Part shown: piece after piece, positions 4,970-6,172 of the stretch
Numbering within the stretch: the stretch's first letter is position 1
Layout of the letters: the number at the start of each line of letters is the position of its first letter
Assembly (NCBI GenBank): GCA_017860375.1
Contig: JAGDMB010000158.1
Span: 1 to 6,172 of the forward strand
Direction of reading: 5' to 3'
Source of the DNA: Bacteroidota bacterium
GTDB lineage: Bacteria > Bacteroidota > Bacteroidia > Bacteroidales > UBA10428
DNA: 6,172 nucleotides
Position numbers and translations under genes: made by a program
The notes under the pieces: generated by a model
The model's database searches: none
The model's input: only the letters and a program-made list of their open reading frames with translations
What the model was told of the DNA's origin: nothing

Positions 4970-6172
4970 CTAATTATTCGGTTCGAGGTCCCTGCGTTTC
5001 AGTTTACGGTTCAGCTTTGAAATTGCCGACTCAATGGATTCATCGGGTTTGATATAGTTGTATTCGCCCCAGAAATCACCGTCCCCAAAATACGTCACCT
5101 GGTCTGCAAAAATATCAGACATTCTTGCCGATTCCTTGTATTTGAATTTATCCACTTTTTCATCTTCTCTGTCCGTCACCGCCATTTCAAGAGCCGTAAC
5201 ATAGGTCGACTTGAATAATTTCTTCTGCCATTTGCATTCAAAAGAAAGTTCGCTTCGCACATGGTTGAGGTACCACTGTTCGTCGAGTACCCGGTAATTG
5301 ATCAGGTAATGAGCCCCAATAACGTTGACCTTCAGGTCGATGGGCTTTTTCCTGACCAGTTCGTTATCTGCCAGGTCAATACCCTTGTCGCTCAGTTCGA
5401 AATCGAGTCGTGAAAAAGCAAGGTTTTTGGTATCGAGGTAAACTTTTCCTTTGTAAAGAGGATAGTTGACATTATCCTTCTGGTCAAATTCGATTACGTA
5501 ATTGTCCCTTCCGTCAATCGAAACAAATCCGCCGAAAGCAAAATTGTAATAATCGATAAAATCAGCGGAAAGCAAAGCTCCGGGATTTTTCACCACGTCG
5601 AGAAGGAAACTGGTCCTTGGTCCGCCCTGCAGCTTAAAGATCAGCGTGTCCATTTTCTTGACATCCTGGCTTTTCCGGCCCTTGAAGATTTTTACCCTGT
5701 CGACATCAAAATCATTGTCATACGGGGCTTTATAGACATCCAGAACGGCTTCGGAGACCGCTACATAATTGCGGTTTTGTTTGATGGTCTCGCGGTAAAA
5801 GGCAATCAGCATTTCAGGCGACACCTTGTAATTTTCATTAATCCTGTGCATAGCCATCTGGAGCAGTTCCGTCGGGTCGCTGGTACGGATTATCACTTCC
5901 TTGATCTGTACCGAAGAGGGCTCGAGTGTTATGACATTGTCTTCTGGCTTAAATGCGGATAATTTAAGTTCTGCATTATGATAACCGATGAACGAAACTC
6001 CCACCGTTTTATCGGTTTCAGAAGGGGGTACCTTTAATATAAAATCTCCGTCGGAATTGGTAATCGTACCAATACTGCTGTTCAAAAGGTATACATTGGC
6101 AAAGACAATGGGTTTTTTTGTTAGCGCATCAATTACCTTGCCCTCGTATACCGTAAAGGTAGTATCCCTGGC
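4970..6172 (-). CDS. CarboxypepD_reg-like domain protein, paralogue of the operon's STN protein; 5'-truncated
   Basis: The last 400 residues of a probable exported protein whose start lies right of the window. The apparent start at 6085 is a TTG that encodes an internal Leu. The frame stays open to the edge and adds 29 residues, including YEGKVIDALTKKPIVFANVY, which completes a CarboxypepD_reg-like beta-sandwich running to IKEVIIR (ending about 96 residues into the visible part). The rest is the same C-terminal domain as in the operon protein: IAFYRET, VAVSEAVLDVYKAPY, KGRK, DTLIFKL, FLLDVVKN, YKGKVYLDTK, ALEMAVT and FWGEYNYIKPDES. The tail then runs 25 residues past this motif, ending in a basic, polar stretch (KLNRKLKRRDLEPNN). 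No TonB plug or barrel is present. Whether an STN domain or signal peptide comes first cannot be seen. It has the same orientation as the sigma/FecR operon, but a terminator and a promoter lie between. Function is unknown. Confidence 0.85.
   Translation of the reverse strand, partial: ARDTTFTVYEGKVIDALTKKPIVFANVYLLNSSIGTITNSDGDFILKVPPSETDKTVGVSFIGYHNAELKLSAFKPEDNVITLEPSSVQIKEVIIRTSDPTELLQMAMHRINENYKVSPEMLIAFYRETIKQNRNYVAVSEAVLDVYKAPYDNDFDVDRVKIFKGRKSQDVKKMDTLIFKLQGGPRTSFLLDVVKNPGALLSADFIDYYNFAFGGFVSIDGRDNYVIEFDQKDNVNYPLYKGKVYLDTKNLAFSRLDFELSDKGIDLADNELVRKKPIDLKVNVIGAHYLINYRVLDEQWYLNHVRSELSFECKWQKKLFKSTYVTALEMAVTDREDEKVDKFKYKESARMSDIFADQVTYFGDGDFWGEYNYIKPDESIESAISKLNRKLKRRDLEPNN

Noticed and set aside
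6083..6085. Start of the paralogue at 6085
   Set aside because: The codon is TTG inside a CarboxypepD_reg domain; the frame and the domain both continue to the window edge.
4970..6172. TonB-dependent receptor or SusC-like call for the two CarboxypepD_reg proteins
   Set aside because: The CarboxypepD_reg domain is shared with such receptors, but both proteins end without a plug domain or a long beta-barrel.

Overview
The window looks like a chromosomal piece of a Bacteroidota genome. The evidence is a Bacteroides-type ECF sigma factor next to a FecR protein with a C-terminal DUF4974-like domain, STN and CarboxypepD_reg-like domains, no Shine-Dalgarno sequences ahead of the starts, and a well-matched TTG-N19-TAnnTTTG promoter. 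I cannot name a genus.

Layout. (a) Positions 3-353, plus strand: the 3' part of a DUF2200 gene whose start lies left of the window; it is much more AT-rich (about 33% GC by hand count) than the rest. (b) 354-647: a non-coding gap with a GC-rich, palindrome-containing block and an AT-rich leader. (c) 648-1544, plus strand: a membrane-anchored SPFH/prohibitin-family protein, ending in a strong hairpin terminator (1556-1594). (d) 4813 down to 1596, minus strand: a tight three-gene operon of ECF sigma factor, FecR-type anti-sigma factor and an STN + CarboxypepD_reg protein, with 5-bp and 9-bp gaps. (e) 4970-6172, minus strand: a 5'-truncated paralogue of the third operon gene, separated from the operon by a long nested terminator (4881-4955) and a predicted housekeeping-type promoter (4835-4865).

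How the genes may work together. Sigma/FecR pairs normally form cell-surface signalling relays: the STN domain of a TonB-dependent outer-membrane receptor contacts the periplasmic end of FecR, which then releases the sigma factor. Here the STN domain sits on a protein with no TonB plug or beta-barrel. It carries instead a roughly 290-residue C-terminal domain that is shared with the paralogue upstream. The operon therefore looks like a barrel-less version of the relay, and this is the most interesting feature of the window. Its signal and regulon cannot be read from the sequence. The SPFH and DUF2200 genes show no evident link to it.
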